Notes: generated by a model not told the origin, from the sequence alone. DNA of 64,000 bases from Paenibacillus sp. cl123 (GCF_900101595.1 NZ_FMYY01000005.1:1-64000), one strand, 5' to 3'; counted from the first letter of the stretch, positions 1 to 9,149 are shown. Numbers and translations are program-made.

Positions 1-303
1 CTCAAGCAATTCGGCAAAGTGGCAGTTGTTGCTGCCTTGGTACTTCGTTGTATACAGGGTCGCCGCTTTCGCCCTCACTTCGTCCGGCAGGGCGTGTGCC
101 GGTTTTCTGCCACGATTCCCGTGGATAAGTGCACGAGCTCCTCCTTTGTTCTGATACTTCTGCTTCAATCGAATGACCTGCCTCTCCGTCAGCCCCAGCG
201 CTGCTGCCCCTTCCTTGTTTGTCATATGTCCCTCGAAGATCTTTTCCACCACTAATACCTTCTTCAGCTCTGCTCTCGTCAATGTTAATGTCTCCTGTCC
301 CAT
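1..303 (-). CDS. ISNCY-like transposase, N-terminal part (partial)
   Basis: 101 codons are open from an ATG at 303 to the window edge, with no stop. The N-terminus is a helix-turn-helix domain (AAALGLTERQVIRLKQKY, residues about 34-51), followed by a basic linker with a GNRGRKPAH motif (about residues 63-71). This HTH plus GNRGRKP signature is characteristic of ISNCY-family transposases of Firmicutes. The catalytic DDE region would lie beyond the window, so it is unknown whether the element is intact. It lies upstream of the hisS promoter and is transcribed away from it. Confidence 0.7.
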   Translation of the reverse strand, partial: MGQETLTLTRAELKKVLVVEKIFEGHMTNKEGAAALGLTERQVIRLKQKYQNKGGARALIHGNRGRKPAHALPDEVRAKAATLYTTKYQGSNNCHFAELLE

Positions 304-304
304 A

Positions 305-350
305 GTGACATTATCTCAGAACAGTTATAGGGTGGCATTATCACGGAACA
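305..350. repeat. Paired 19-bp direct repeats at the IS end
   Basis: Copies at 305-323 and 332-350 share the pattern GTGRCATTATC-C-GAACA and start 27 bp apart. They lie immediately outside the transposase start codon. They probably form the terminal transposase binding region. Confidence 0.6.
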
Positions 351-372
351 ACAACAAAGTGAAGTGCACGGC

Positions 373-401
373 TTGACTTTACCAAAATTCGCAGTTAAAA
401 T
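373..401 (+). promoter_or_regulatory. Sigma-A promoter of hisS-aspS
   Basis: A -35 TTGACT (373-378) and a -10 TAAAAT (396-401) are separated by 17 bp, close to the sigma-A consensus. It sits directly before the T-box leader, and transcription would start near 408. The insertion sequence ends only about 20 bp upstream. Confidence 0.7.
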
Positions 402-407
402 GTGAAC

Positions 408-755
408 AATGAAAATCATTGATGTGATCCAACGATGGGAATAAGTACTCCGGACCTTGCATAGCTCAGAGAGGGAAGCCCAGGCTGCAAGCTTCCTTAT
501 GCGAATCGGACGAACAGACATCCCGGAGGACAGTCGGGGAACCCCGCTGCTGCGCTTTCCGTGCCGTCAGGCCGGAGTGACGGAGCCGCTGGCAGTAGCC
601 GCGCTGCGTATGGCGGGCGTTATCCGCTTCAAGTGTGAATGATCATCAGCGCCCGGCTGCCGCGGGGAGGATGCATTCGAATCGCGGGTGGTACCGCGGG
701 AGAAATCGACATGTTCTCTCGTCCCTGTTAACGACAGGGGCGGGAGTTTTTTGTT
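408..755 (+). promoter_or_regulatory. T-box leader of hisS-aspS
   Basis: The conserved T-box sequence GGGTGGTACCGCGG (686-699) is followed by a terminator hairpin with stem CTCTCGTCCCTG / CAGGGGCGGGAG and a T-run (about 716-753). About 280 nt of structured leader precede it. Uncharged tRNA pairing with the T-box would favour the antiterminator and let hisS and aspS be transcribed. I did not identify the specifier codon with certainty (His or Asp are expected). The leader fills the gene-free stretch between the IS and hisS. Confidence 0.9.
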
Positions 756-813
756 TTTGTCCGCCCTGTTGCTGGGAGGGCACGGCCAGTAAGGGAAAGG
801 AGTGAATGAAAAG

Positions 814-2076
814 ATGAGTATTCAGAAACCGAAGGGTACGCAGGATCTGCTGCCCGGTGAAATCGAGAAGTGGCAGTATGTGGAGAGTAAGGCGCGCGAG
901 CTGTGCCGGCGGTTCAACTACCGGGAGATCCGGACGCCGATCTTCGAGAACACGGAGTTGTTTCAGCGCGGTGTCGGCGAGACGACCGATATTGTCGAGA
1001 AGGAGATGTATACGTTTCTGGATAAAGGCGACCGCAGCATGTCGCTGCGTCCGGAAGGGACAGCCGGCGTTGTCCGCTCTTATGTGGAGAACAAGCTGTA
1101 TGGCGAGCCGGATGTCAGCAAGCTGTATTATGTCGGTCCGATGTTCCGCTATGAGCAGCCGCAATCCGGGCGTTACCGGCAGTTTCATCAGTTCGGCATC
1201 GAAGCTATCGGTTCCGTCGACCCGAGTCTGGACGCCGAGGTGATTGCGCTCGGCTACACGTTCTACCGGGAGATCGGGCTGAAGGATGTGACGGTGGAGA
1301 TCAACTCCGTCGGCAATCCGGCTGTCCGCGCCGCCTACCGGGAGCATATCCAGCAGTTTTTTGCGCCGGTCAAGGATCAGCTTTGCAAGGACTGCCAGTC
1401 GAGATATGACCGCAACCCGATGCGGATTCTGGACTGCAAGATCGATCAGAAATACTGCGAAGGTGCGCCGACGATTGTCGAGCATCTGGATGAAGAGTGC
1501 CAGACGCATTTTGCGCTGGTGCAGGAGTATTTGACGGCGCTGAATATCCCGTTCCGGCTGAACCCGCGCCTGGTGCGCGGTCTGGATTACTACACGCACA
1601 CCGCCTTCGAATACAAGGCGGCGGGCATCGGCGCTATCGACACGATCGGCGGCGGGGGACGGTATAACGGACTTGTCGGCCAGATCGGCGGCGGAGGCCA
1701 AGATCAGCCGGGCGTCGGGCTGGGGCTCGGACTCGAGCGCATCCTGCTCGTGCTGCAGGCGCAAGGCGTGGACATTCCGGCTGCGCAGCCGCTGGATGTG
1801 TACCTGATCGGTCTCGGCGAGGCGGCGGAGAAGCGGATCGTCGGTCTGCTGCACGAGCTGCGCCTCGAAGGGCTGACGGCGGAGAAGGACTACCAGTCCC
1901 GCAAGCTCAAAGCGCAGATGAAATCCGCGGACCGGTACAATGCCGCTTATGTAGCCATTCTTGGCGATAATGAGCTGGCGAATAATGAAATTACCGTAAA
2001 GTCGCTCGCTACCGGCGAACAGGAGACGCTGCCGCTGGCAGAGCTCGCCCGTACGCTGGCGTCACGGAAACGCTAA
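814..2076 (+). CDS. hisS: Histidyl-tRNA synthetase
   Basis: A cytosolic class II synthetase that charges tRNA-His. The 420-residue length is normal for bacterial HisRS. Visible motifs: the N-terminal [10 protein letters not shown], motif 2 [18 protein letters not shown], the histidine-A type motif [15 protein letters not shown], and motif 3 with GGGGRYNGL and [11 protein letters not shown], followed by a C-terminal anticodon-binding domain. An in-frame GTG lies at 802, but the AAGGAG at 797-802 is correctly spaced for the ATG at 814, so that start is chosen. It is the first gene after the T-box leader, with aspS 34 bp downstream, matching the B. subtilis hisS-aspS operon. Confidence 0.97.
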   Translation: MSIQKPKGTQDLLPGEIEKWQYVESKARELCRRFNYREIRTPIFENTELFQRGVGETTDIVEKEMYTFLDKGDRSMSLRPEGTAGVVRSYVENKLYGEPDVSKLYYVGPMFRYEQPQSGRYRQFHQFGIEAIGSVDPSLDAEVIALGYTFYREIGLKDVTVEINSVGNPAVRAAYREHIQQFFAPVKDQLCKDCQSRYDRNPMRILDCKIDQKYCEGAPTIVEHLDEECQTHFALVQEYLTALNIPFRLNPRLVRGLDYYTHTAFEYKAAGIGAIDTIGGGGRYNGLVGQIGGGGQDQPGVGLGLGLERILLVLQAQGVDIPAAQPLDVYLIGLGEAAEKRIVGLLHELRLEGLTAEKDYQSRKLKAQMKSADRYNAAYVAILGDNELANNEITVKSLATGEQETLPLAELARTLASRKR

Positions 2077-2110
2077 ACAACCCATTCTCATATTGGAGGA
2101 AGATAGGATC

Positions 2111-3898
2111 ATGACACAATTGTTAAAAACGCATGACTGCGGCAAGCTAACCAAAGCAAATGTCGGCCAGACTGTAACGTTGAACGGCTGGGTGCAGCGC
2201 CGCCGCGACCTGGGCGGGGTTTTATTCATCGACCTGCGCGACCGCAGCGGGATCGTCCAGATCGTGTTCAATCCGGAGTTTTCCGGCGACGCTCACGACA
2301 TCGGCGACCGGGCCCGCAATGAATATGTGCTGGCCGTTCGCGGTACAGTCGTCGAGCGCGATGCCGAGACGGTAAACGCGAACCTGCCGACAGGAGACAT
2401 CGAAGTGCGCATCACGGAGATCGAGGTGCTCAATCCCGCGAAGAACCCGCCGTTTTTCATCGAGGACGGCATCGAGATCGACGAGTCGCTCCGTCTGAAA
2501 TACCGTTACCTCGACCTGCGCCGTCCGGAGATGCAGCGCACGCTGCTGCTTCGTTCCAAGGCGGCCAAGGTGTTCCGCGATTATTTGGACGAAAACGGCT
2601 TTATCGAGGTGGAGACGCCGATTTTGACCAAAAGCTCGCCGGAGGGCGCGCGCGATTATCTCGTGCCGAGCCGCGTGCATCCGGGCGAATTTTTCGCCCT
2701 GCCGCAATCGCCGCAAATCTATAAGCAGCTGCTGATGGTCAGCGGTCTGGAGCGCTACTACCAGATCGCCCGCTGCTTCCGCGACGAGGACCTGCGTGCC
2801 GACCGCCAGCCGGAATTCACCCAGGTGGACATCGAAACCTCGTTCCTGACGCAGGACCAGCTGATGGAGCTGATGGAGCAGCTTACTGCCCGTTTGTTCC
2901 GCGAAACGATCGGCGTCGAGATCCCGACTCCGTTCCAGCGGATCAGCTATGCGGATGCGATGGGCAAATACGGCTCCGACAAGCCGGACCTGCGCTTCGG
3001 TCTGGAGCTCAAGGACGTATCGGATATCGTCGCGAACTCGGGCGTGCAAGTATTCAACAAGGTAGTAGCCGGCGGCGGCCAAGTGAAGGCGCTGAATGCC
3101 AAGGGCTGCGGAGTGTGGAGCCGCAAGGAGATCGACGACCTCGGGTCGTTCGCATCGCGTTACGGCGCCAAAGGCTTGGCCTGGATGACGTACAAGGAAG
3201 GCGAGCTGAAGGGGCCGATCGTCAAGTTCTTCAACGAGTCGGAACTGGAGCTGCTGAAGGAGCGTCTCGAAGCCGAAGAAGGCGACCTGCTGCTGTTCTC
3301 CGCCGACACGAAGAAAGTCGTAGCCGATGTGCTGGGTAATCTGCGCCTGAAAATCGGCAAGCAGCTCGGTCTGATCGACGAGAGCAAGTTCAAGTTCGCC
3401 TGGGTCGTAGACTTCCCGCTGCTCAGCTATGACGAGGAAGCGAAGCGTTATGTGGCCGAGCATCATCCGTTCACCCGTCCGAAGGAAGAGGATGTGCATT
3501 TCTTCGACACCGATCCGGGTCAAATCCGCGCTCAGGCGTATGACCTCGTCCTGAACGGCTACGAAGTCGGAGGCGGCTCCATGCGGATTTACAAGCGTGA
3601 GGTGCAGGAGAAAATGTTCGCTGCGCTCGGCTTCTCCACAGAAACGAGCTACGAGAAGTTCGGCTATCTGCTGGACGCCTTCGAATACGGCACGCCTCCG
3701 CACGGCGGCATCGCCTTCGGCTTCGACCGTCTGGTCATGCTGCTGACCGGCCGCACCAACCTGCGGGAGACGATCGCCTTCCCTAAGACGGCAAGCGCAA
3801 CGGATCTGCTGATGAACGCGCCGGCTGAAGTGGAAGACAACCAGCTGGAGCAGCTGTCGATTCGTGTAGCGAAGAAGCCGCCTGTCGCCAAGGCGTAA
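2111..3898 (+). CDS. aspS: Aspartyl-tRNA synthetase (bacterial type)
   Basis: A class II synthetase that charges tRNA-Asp; 595 residues is typical of the bacterial form with an inserted GAD domain. The N-terminal OB fold binds the anticodon ([20 protein letters not shown]). Motif 2 is [18 protein letters not shown] and motif 3 is [19 protein letters not shown] upstream is in frame at 2093, but GGAGGAAGATAGG before the ATG at 2111 fixes the start. It is cotranscribed with hisS under the T-box. Whether it is discriminating or also charges tRNA-Asn cannot be told by eye. Confidence 0.97.
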   Translation: MTQLLKTHDCGKLTKANVGQTVTLNGWVQRRRDLGGVLFIDLRDRSGIVQIVFNPEFSGDAHDIGDRARNEYVLAVRGTVVERDAETVNANLPTGDIEVRITEIEVLNPAKNPPFFIEDGIEIDESLRLKYRYLDLRRPEMQRTLLLRSKAAKVFRDYLDENGFIEVETPILTKSSPEGARDYLVPSRVHPGEFFALPQSPQIYKQLLMVSGLERYYQIARCFRDEDLRADRQPEFTQVDIETSFLTQDQLMELMEQLTARLFRETIGVEIPTPFQRISYADAMGKYGSDKPDLRFGLELKDVSDIVANSGVQVFNKVVAGGGQVKALNAKGCGVWSRKEIDDLGSFASRYGAKGLAWMTYKEGELKGPIVKFFNESELELLKERLEAEEGDLLLFSADTKKVVADVLGNLRLKIGKQLGLIDESKFKFAWVVDFPLLSYDEEAKRYVAEHHPFTRPKEEDVHFFDTDPGQIRAQAYDLVLNGYEVGGGSMRIYKREVQEKMFAALGFSTETSYEKFGYLLDAFEYGTPPHGGIAFGFDRLVMLLTGRTNLRETIAFPKTASATDLLMNAPAEVEDNQLEQLSIRVAKKPPVAKA

Positions 3899-3933
3899 GC
3901 ATACCTGTCCGAAGCATAAAGCTCTTGCTCATA

Positions 3934-3959
3934 TCCGGGCTCTCATCGGGGAGTCCGGA
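3934..3959 (+). other. Hairpin between aspS and tcdA
   Basis: TCCGGGCTC (3934-3942) pairs with GAGTCCGGA (3951-3959) around an 8-base loop, with one G-T pair. No T-run follows, so it may be an attenuating or mRNA-stabilising structure rather than a full terminator. Confidence 0.45.
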
Positions 3960-3988
3960 CGCTAGGAAGCGATAAAGGAGAGAACTCG

Positions 3989-4741
3989 ATGCTGCATCAA
4001 TTTTCACGCACGGAGCTGGCTATCGGTCCCGAAGGGCTGGAGGTCATGAAGAACAGCACGGTCGCCGTTCTCGGCATCGGCGGCGTTGGCGGTATTGCCG
4101 CCGAGGCTCTGGCCCGGACGGGTGTGGGCCGGATCGTGATGATCGATAAAGACGTGGTCGATATCACCAATGTGAACCGGCAAGTCCATGCGCTGACGAC
4201 GACTGTTGGCCAGCCGAAGGCCGAGCTGATGAGGGAACGGATTCTGCAGATTAATCCGGCATGCGATGCGATCGCGCTGCGCATGTTCTACACGGAGGAG
4301 ACGTATGAGCAGCTGTTCGAGTATCCGCTTGATTATGTGCTCGACGCATCGGATACGATCAGCTACAAGATCCACCTGATCAAGGAATGCCGCAAGCGGA
4401 AAATCCCGCTGATCTCCAGCATGGGAGCAGCCAACAAGATGGACCCTACCCGGTTCCAGGTTGCGGATATTTCCAAGACGACGGTCGACCCGCTGGCCCG
4501 GGTCATCCGGCACAAGCTGCGCAAGGAAGGCATCCACAAGGGCGTCAAGGTTGTGTTCTCGACCGAGGAGCCGATCAAGCCTCGTGCCGACGTTACCCAG
4601 AAGATCGTGCCGGAGAATGCGCCGGAGATCCGCAAGGCCCAGCAGCCGCCGGCCAGCAACGCTTTTGTGCCGCCTGTCGCGGGATTGATCATGGTCAGCG
4701 TAGCGGTGAAGGACCTGCTCGCCAAAGCCGGAATCAAGTAA
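3989..4741 (+). CDS. tcdA: tRNA threonylcarbamoyladenosine dehydratase (TcdA/YrvM)
   Basis: An E1-like ThiF/HesA-family enzyme that uses ATP to cyclise t6A37 to ct6A in ANN-decoding tRNAs. The nucleotide-binding motif GIGGVGGIAAEALARTGVG is near residue 30, followed by a DKDVVDITNVNRQ motif and ISSMGAANKMDPTRF, both typical of TcdA. 250 residues is the normal length. AAAGGAGAG precedes the ATG. The position right after aspS matches yrvM of B. subtilis. A strong terminator follows immediately. Confidence 0.9.
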   Translation: MLHQFSRTELAIGPEGLEVMKNSTVAVLGIGGVGGIAAEALARTGVGRIVMIDKDVVDITNVNRQVHALTTTVGQPKAELMRERILQINPACDAIALRMFYTEETYEQLFEYPLDYVLDASDTISYKIHLIKECRKRKIPLISSMGAANKMDPTRFQVADISKTTVDPLARVIRHKLRKEGIHKGVKVVFSTEEPIKPRADVTQKIVPENAPEIRKAQQPPASNAFVPPVAGLIMVSVAVKDLLAKAGIK

Positions 4742-4750
4742 ACAAGAAGA

Positions 4751-4790
4751 ACGGTATTCGCTCGACGGGAGCGGATGCCGTTTTTTGTTT
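4751..4790 (+). terminator. Rho-independent terminator after tcdA
   Basis: ACGGTATTCGCTC (4751-4763) pairs with GAGCGGATGCCGT (4769-4781), followed by a T-rich tract. Confidence 0.85.
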
Positions 4791-4828
4791 TGACGCTCAG
4801 AAGCGAAGCCGGCAGGGCTGTACCATTT

Positions 4829-4858
4829 TTCGATTCGGATGCGAACATGTGTTACAAT
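4829..4858 (+). promoter_or_regulatory. Probable promoter of rarA-like gene
   Basis: A -10 TACAAT (4853-4858) lies 18 bp after a weak -35 TTCGAT (4829-4834). It is placed between the tcdA terminator and the rarA-like gene. Confidence 0.45.
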
Positions 4859-4892
4859 ATAAGGAGATTCCGTACGAAGAAGGTAGGTAGCG

Positions 4893-6155
4893 ATGGACTT
4901 ATTTGATTATAATCAGCCCTCCACGGAGGAATACATGCCGCTCGCCGAGCGCATGAGGCCGCGGAATCTGGATGAATATATCGGTCAGGCGCATCTGGTC
5001 GGCAAGGGAAAGACGCTAAGGCACCTGATCGAATCGGACAAGGTGCCCTCGATGATTTTGCAGGGTCCGCCCTCCAGCGGCAAGACGACGCTCGCTTCGA
5101 TCATCAGCCAGCTGAGCGAAGCTGAATTTATCAAGCTGAACGCCGTCTCGCTGTCGATCGCGCTGCTGCGCGATACGTTCGAGAAGGCCAAGGATATGAA
5201 GAAGCTGTACAACAAGCGAACGATCGTATTTATCGATGAGATTCACGCGATGAAAAGCAATATTCAAGAGTCGCTGCTGCCTGTCGTCGAGAACGGCACG
5301 ATCACGCTGATCGGCTGTACGACGGAAAGCATCCAGCATGATATTATCCCGCCTCTTGTATCGCGCTGCCGGGTATTTCAGCTGAAGCCGCTTACGGATC
5401 AGGAGATCCGCACGGCGCTTCTGCATGCGCTGGAGGATACGGAGCGCGGCCTCGGCAAGCTGAAGGTTTCGATCGCTCCGGACGCGATCGCGTATCTCGC
5501 GGATATCTGCAACGGGGATCTCCGCAATGCGCTTAATGCCCTGGAGGCTGCCGTATTCTCGACGTTCGACTCCGACGTCGTCGAGCTGGCCGCTGTGCAG
5601 GAGGCGTATGCGACCCGGATCAATACGATCACCACGAACGATAAGTACAACCTGACCTCGGCGCTCTGCAAGAGCATGCGGGGCGGCCATACGGACGGGG
5701 CGCTGTATTGGCTGGCGCGGCTGTTGGACAGCGGAGTGGACCCGATGTACATCGTGCGCCGCGTTATTGTACACAGCTGCGAGGATGTCGGGATGGCAAA
5801 CCCCAACGCGCTGCAGGTCGCTGTAGCCGCGAAGGAGGCCATTCAGTTCGTCGGCATGCCGGAAGGCAGACTACCGCTTGCCCAAGCTGTGGTGTACGTG
5901 TGCGAAAGCCCCAAATCCAACAGCGTATACAAAGGGATCAACGCTGCGCTGCAGACGGTCCGGGACCACCGGGCCTATGAAGTGCCCGAGCAAATTAGAG
6001 ACGCCACCAAAACGTATGTCAACCCGATCGACAACCCGGGAGCCGTTATCCAATATCTTCCGCGTGAGCTGAAGCATACCAGGTTCTATGAGCCGCAAAA
6101 TGCCGGGGTCGAAGCGAAAATTTTCAGCCGTTATCACGACAAACGTCCCCAATAA
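4893..6155 (+). CDS. RarA/MgsA-like AAA+ ATPase, divergent
   Basis: 420 residues with the RarA domain order: AAA+ ATPase, lid and C-terminal tetramerisation region. RarA acts at stalled replication forks. Walker A is GPPSSGKTT (58-66), and Walker B is VFIDEIH (about 112-118). The sensor region VENGTITLIGCTTES resembles RarA, but the usual NPxFE segment after it is absent and the LNAVTSG stretch reads LNAVSLSIA. The C-terminal YLPRELKHTRFYEP is typical. The location after yrvM matches yrvN/rarA of B. subtilis, so it is the positional orthologue, yet clearly diverged; a canonical copy could exist elsewhere. Confidence 0.75.
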   Translation: MDLFDYNQPSTEEYMPLAERMRPRNLDEYIGQAHLVGKGKTLRHLIESDKVPSMILQGPPSSGKTTLASIISQLSEAEFIKLNAVSLSIALLRDTFEKAKDMKKLYNKRTIVFIDEIHAMKSNIQESLLPVVENGTITLIGCTTESIQHDIIPPLVSRCRVFQLKPLTDQEIRTALLHALEDTERGLGKLKVSIAPDAIAYLADICNGDLRNALNALEAAVFSTFDSDVVELAAVQEAYATRINTITTNDKYNLTSALCKSMRGGHTDGALYWLARLLDSGVDPMYIVRRVIVHSCEDVGMANPNALQVAVAAKEAIQFVGMPEGRLPLAQAVVYVCESPKSNSVYKGINAALQTVRDHRAYEVPEQIRDATKTYVNPIDNPGAVIQYLPRELKHTRFYEPQNAGVEAKIFSRYHDKRPQ

Positions 6156-6181
6156 TCTACGATGGAGCGTGACCGTACCGG

Positions 6182-6706
6182 ATGAACGTACAAATGGAGA
6201 CTCGCCGCATAGCCAAGCGCATGAAGCCGTCTGTGGCTCTGCTGCTGCTGGCCGCCGTCGTAACGGCATGCGCGCCGAAGCCGGAGGCGGCCAGCTCGCA
6301 TGCCGGGCATGAGCAGCATCAAACCGCAAGCGGAGATATTCAGGAGAAGACGGCTTCCGCTTCCGTGCTCCCGTCATTTTTGGATAAGCAGCCGGACGAT
6401 ATACGGCTTGTGTATCAGGCGGCCGGGCAGGCGGCGGACATCCTGAAGTGGATGCCCTGCTACTGCGGCTGCGGCGAGAGCGCAGGGCATCAAAGCAACC
6501 TGAATTGCTTTATCCAGAAAGTTAACGAAGACGGCTCGGTGATGTGGGACGATCATGGCACGCGCTGCGGCGTCTGTCTCCAGATCGCGGTCAAATCGAT
6601 CAAGCTGAAGCAGGACGGCAAATCGCTGAAGGAAATTCGTCAGACGATCGACCAGACGTATAAGCAGGGCTACGCCAAGCCGACACCGACGCCGATGCCG
6701 GCGTAG
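6182..6706 (+). CDS. PCYCGC-motif lipoprotein
   Basis: A 174-residue secreted lipoprotein. A basic N-terminus and hydrophobic stretch lead into a lipobox VVTAC with the lipidated Cys at residue 30. A His-rich spacer (SHAGHEQHQ) follows. The central MPCYCGCGES (about residues 96-105) and a later TRCGVC define the PCYCGC family of unknown function found in Bacillaceae and Paenibacillaceae. The clustered Cys and His residues suggest metal or redox chemistry on the outer face of the membrane, but this is inference. ATGs at 6197 and 6221 are alternative starts and no strong ribosome site decides. It is convergent with an AraC regulator. Confidence 0.75.
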   Translation: MNVQMETRRIAKRMKPSVALLLLAAVVTACAPKPEAASSHAGHEQHQTASGDIQEKTASASVLPSFLDKQPDDIRLVYQAAGQAADILKWMPCYCGCGESAGHQSNLNCFIQKVNEDGSVMWDDHGTRCGVCLQIAVKSIKLKQDGKSLKEIRQTIDQTYKQGYAKPTPTPMPA

Positions 6707-6784
6707 TAGGCAGCCGAATTAAAGGAGACTACCTGCGAATATAACGGAACGAGGGGACAGAGCCTTGAGAGCATCCGGACGTCC

Positions 6785-6813
6785 GGCACAAAAACGCCGG
6801 GCATTTTTGTGCC
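6785..6813. terminator. Bidirectional hairpin between convergent genes
   Basis: GGCACAAAAA (6785-6794) is complementary to TTTTTGTGCC (6804-6813). A-tracts and T-tracts on both strands let it terminate both the lipoprotein gene and the AraC gene. Confidence 0.6.
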
Positions 6814-6861
6814 GCTGTGCCGCTGTGCCGCGGCAGCCCTTGCCGGCCACCCGAGTACATT

Positions 6862-7734
6862 CTATCGCAGCCTGCGGAGGTCCGAAGGCGAACAATATTT
6901 GATCTTTTTGAATACCTTGTTCAAGTAATGGAGATCGCAAAAACCGACCTCGACGGCGATTTCCGTGACCGGCATTTCCGTCTCCAGCAGCAGTCTCTCG
7001 GCTTCGCCGACGCGAATTAACTGCAGAAAACGGCCGAACGTGTGGCCGGTCGCTTTTTTGAAGCTTTTGCAAAAATGATAAGGGCTTAAATTGACCATCT
7101 TCGCGGCGTCCTCCACGCTTATTTTTTCGGCGTAACGCTGCTCCACATACGTGATTAGCGGCTTGAACCGCTCGGCTTGCCGGGCGGTCTCTTTGGGCTT
7201 CTGCTGCGGACCGGCGCCATGCCGGAACAGTTGCGCGAAAGCGAGCGCCAGGTACAGCTTGGCGTTCATTTCGTAGGCCGTTTCGCGGCTCTCCAACTCG
7301 CGGACTGCGGACATGACCGGTCCAGCCACGTAGGCATAGAGCGGGGCTTCGGTCCCGATGTGAGGGGGAAGCCGGCGCTCCCCGGTCAGCAGCGGGGCGA
7401 TCGTTCGGATGTAATGAGGATCGAAGCCTTTCCCTGCCAGCAAGTCCGGGTGAAACACGATGGCGACGAACTCGGTCGGACCCGCCGATGTCGCCTGGCC
7501 GGTATGAAGCTCTCCGCCGCCTACGAACAGCAAATCTCCGGGCTTGGCGGTAAAGGCTTGGCCGTTCACGATAAAGACCGCCTCGCCTTCCGTCATCCAT
7601 ATGATCTCCAGATGTTCATGCCAATGCAGTGGCAGGATGGTCGCTTCATGTCCCGTGTGGCGGTTGCGGAACAGGTTGACCGGAAATAGCGGATCTGTCT
7701 TCTGTTCTTCTCTCAGGTCGGTTCCGATAGGCAT
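6862..7734 (-). CDS. AraC-family transcriptional regulator (cupin N-terminal domain)
   Basis: 290 residues. The N-terminal AraC-binding cupin domain has the LHWHEHLEIIWMTEG motif at about residues 36-50. The C-terminal double helix-turn-helix starts near residue 190, with VEDAAKMVNLSPYHFCKSF as helix one and VTEIAVEVGFCDLHYLNKVF as helix two. GGGGGAGAAGG precedes the ATG at 7734. It is divergent from the oxidoreductase at 7931, which it probably controls, a common arrangement for sugar regulators. Two CAAGATCA repeats 21 bp apart lie in the intergenic region. The effector is unknown, probably a sugar or sugar derivative. Confidence 0.88.
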   Translation of the reverse strand: MPIGTDLREEQKTDPLFPVNLFRNRHTGHEATILPLHWHEHLEIIWMTEGEAVFIVNGQAFTAKPGDLLFVGGGELHTGQATSAGPTEFVAIVFHPDLLAGKGFDPHYIRTIAPLLTGERRLPPHIGTEAPLYAYVAGPVMSAVRELESRETAYEMNAKLYLALAFAQLFRHGAGPQQKPKETARQAERFKPLITYVEQRYAEKISVEDAAKMVNLSPYHFCKSFKKATGHTFGRFLQLIRVGEAERLLLETEMPVTEIAVEVGFCDLHYLNKVFKKIKYCSPSDLRRLR

Positions 7735-7766
7735 GCAGCTATCCTTCTCCCCCTATATCAAAATCG

Positions 7767-7795
7767 CAAGATCAGACCCATGAACCCCAAGATCA
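7767..7795. promoter_or_regulatory. Direct repeats CAAGATCA, 21-bp spacing (candidate AraC operator)
   Basis: Copies at 7767-7774 and 7788-7795 are spaced by exactly two helical turns, as AraC-type proteins often require. They are located between the divergent AraC and oxidoreductase genes. Confidence 0.4.
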
Positions 7796-7806
7796 TACCG
7801 AGCTAT

Positions 7807-7834
7807 TTGGTGTCAGGTCTACTATGCTTATTAT
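7807..7834 (+). promoter_or_regulatory. Candidate promoter of the Gfo/Idh/MocA gene
   Basis: TTGGTG (7807-7812) and TATTAT (7829-7834) have a 16-bp spacer. They lie just downstream of the candidate AraC repeats. Confidence 0.4.
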
Positions 7835-7930
7835 GATCAAGCTTACCGATATGCAGACCACAACGCAAGATTGCACCATCGTCCGGGGCTGGCAAAATAT
7901 GAGGGGATAGAAGGAAGGGAGAATATAAAC

Positions 7931-8962
7931 ATGACAACAAGCAGCAGTCCGCATCGAATTGTGATTGCCGGGTGCGGCAGCATGGCCCGTACATGGGCAG
8001 CCTATGCGCTCGAGCGGCCCCATGCGGAGATTGTCGGGCTAGTGGACTTGTATGAGACGAGCGCGAGGAGCTTCGCCGGACATTTCGGCCTTGCGGTACC
8101 GATCTTCGCCGATTTGGATGAAGCGATAACGGCAACCGGAGCGAACCTTGTTTTCGACGTCACGATACCGGAGAGCCACAAGCAGATCGCCTCGACCGCC
8201 ATAGCCCGCGGCTGCAGCATCTTCAGCGAGAAGCCGATGGCAGCCAGCTACGAGGATGCGAAGGAGCTCGCCGCCTTGGCAGAGAAAAGCGGAGCCAGGT
8301 ATGCCATCATGCAGAATAGGCGTTTCCTGCCGAAGGCTCGTGCGTTGAAAGATTTTATAGCCACAGAGGCCATAGGTCCCATCGGAGCGATCCACGCCGA
8401 CTTTTTCCTTGGGCCTCACTTCGGCGGCTTCCGCGACTTGATGGAGCATCCGCTTATTCTGGATATGGCGATTCATACGTTCGACCAGGCCAGGCAGATC
8501 AGCGGGGCCAACCCCGTCTCCGTTTACTGCCACGAATTTAATCCGCCGGGCTCCTGGTATCAAGGACATGCAGCTGCGATCTGCATCTTCGAGATGAGCG
8601 ACGGCTCGGTTTTCTCCTACCGGGGGTCGTGGTGCGCGGAGGGCTTTGCAACATCGTGGCAGGCCGATTGGCGCATTCTGGGGGCGAAGGGCACGGTGCG
8701 CTGGGATGGAGAGAATGATCCGGTATGCGAGATGGTTGATGAGTCTCAGCGATCCGCTTTCATGAGACCCGTCAAGCGGGTCGACGTTCCGGTTGCCTGG
8801 CAAGGACGGGAAGGGCATCTGGGCTGCCTCGACGATATGTTCGATTCCCTTGAAGCCGGCCGTCCGTCCGAAACCGAATACTTCGATAACATCCTCAGCC
8901 TGTCCATGGTGTTTGGAGCGATTCAGAGCTCGAAAAGCGGACAGAAAGTGATGCTTGCTTAA
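7931..8962 (+). CDS. Gfo/Idh/MocA-family oxidoreductase
   Basis: 343 residues with an N-terminal Rossmann fold: a beta strand and the GCGSMA motif (near residue 15), then an acidic residue after the second strand (GLVDLYE). The conserved SEKPMA motif (about residues 98-103) supplies the lysine typical of the family, and the C-terminal GFO_IDH_MocA_C domain contains a LDMAIHTFDQAR histidine motif. It probably oxidises a sugar or cyclitol with NAD(P). A TTG at 7871 opens the frame, but GAAGGAAGGGAG before the ATG at 7931 decides the start. It is divergent from the AraC gene; the substrate is unknown. Confidence 0.85.
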   Translation: MTTSSSPHRIVIAGCGSMARTWAAYALERPHAEIVGLVDLYETSARSFAGHFGLAVPIFADLDEAITATGANLVFDVTIPESHKQIASTAIARGCSIFSEKPMAASYEDAKELAALAEKSGARYAIMQNRRFLPKARALKDFIATEAIGPIGAIHADFFLGPHFGGFRDLMEHPLILDMAIHTFDQARQISGANPVSVYCHEFNPPGSWYQGHAAAICIFEMSDGSVFSYRGSWCAEGFATSWQADWRILGAKGTVRWDGENDPVCEMVDESQRSAFMRPVKRVDVPVAWQGREGHLGCLDDMFDSLEAGRPSETEYFDNILSLSMVFGAIQSSKSGQKVMLA

Positions 8963-9149
8963 GGTTGCGCCATTACAGCTTTTTTTCGTATCTCTTATCT
9001 GTTTTCCGTTCTAGGCCAAACTTCGGATGTATAAGGTAGTAATACAATCTTATTACCGGAAATCCGGCGAGCAGCGTGCAGGAAGCCTTACGGCAGCCAC
9101 GGGGTCGAAGGCCGGAGGTTCCAAGTTTGGGTTAGGAAGGTGGTTTGGC

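Larger units (their letters stand above)
1..350 (-). mobile_element. Insertion sequence end (ISNCY-like), truncated by window edge
   Basis: The 5' part of a transposase gene reads leftwards out of the window. The region just outside its start codon carries two near-identical 19-bp direct repeats (305-323 and 332-350, 16 of 19 bases equal by eye), which resemble the repeated transposase-binding sites found at IS ends. The outer boundary is inferred to lie near 350. The target duplication cannot be checked because the other end is outside the window. Confidence 0.65.

Noticed and set aside
646..1854. 402-codon minus-strand frame over hisS and its leader
   Set aside because: It runs antisense to the hisS motifs and through the T-box terminator, so it is not a gene.
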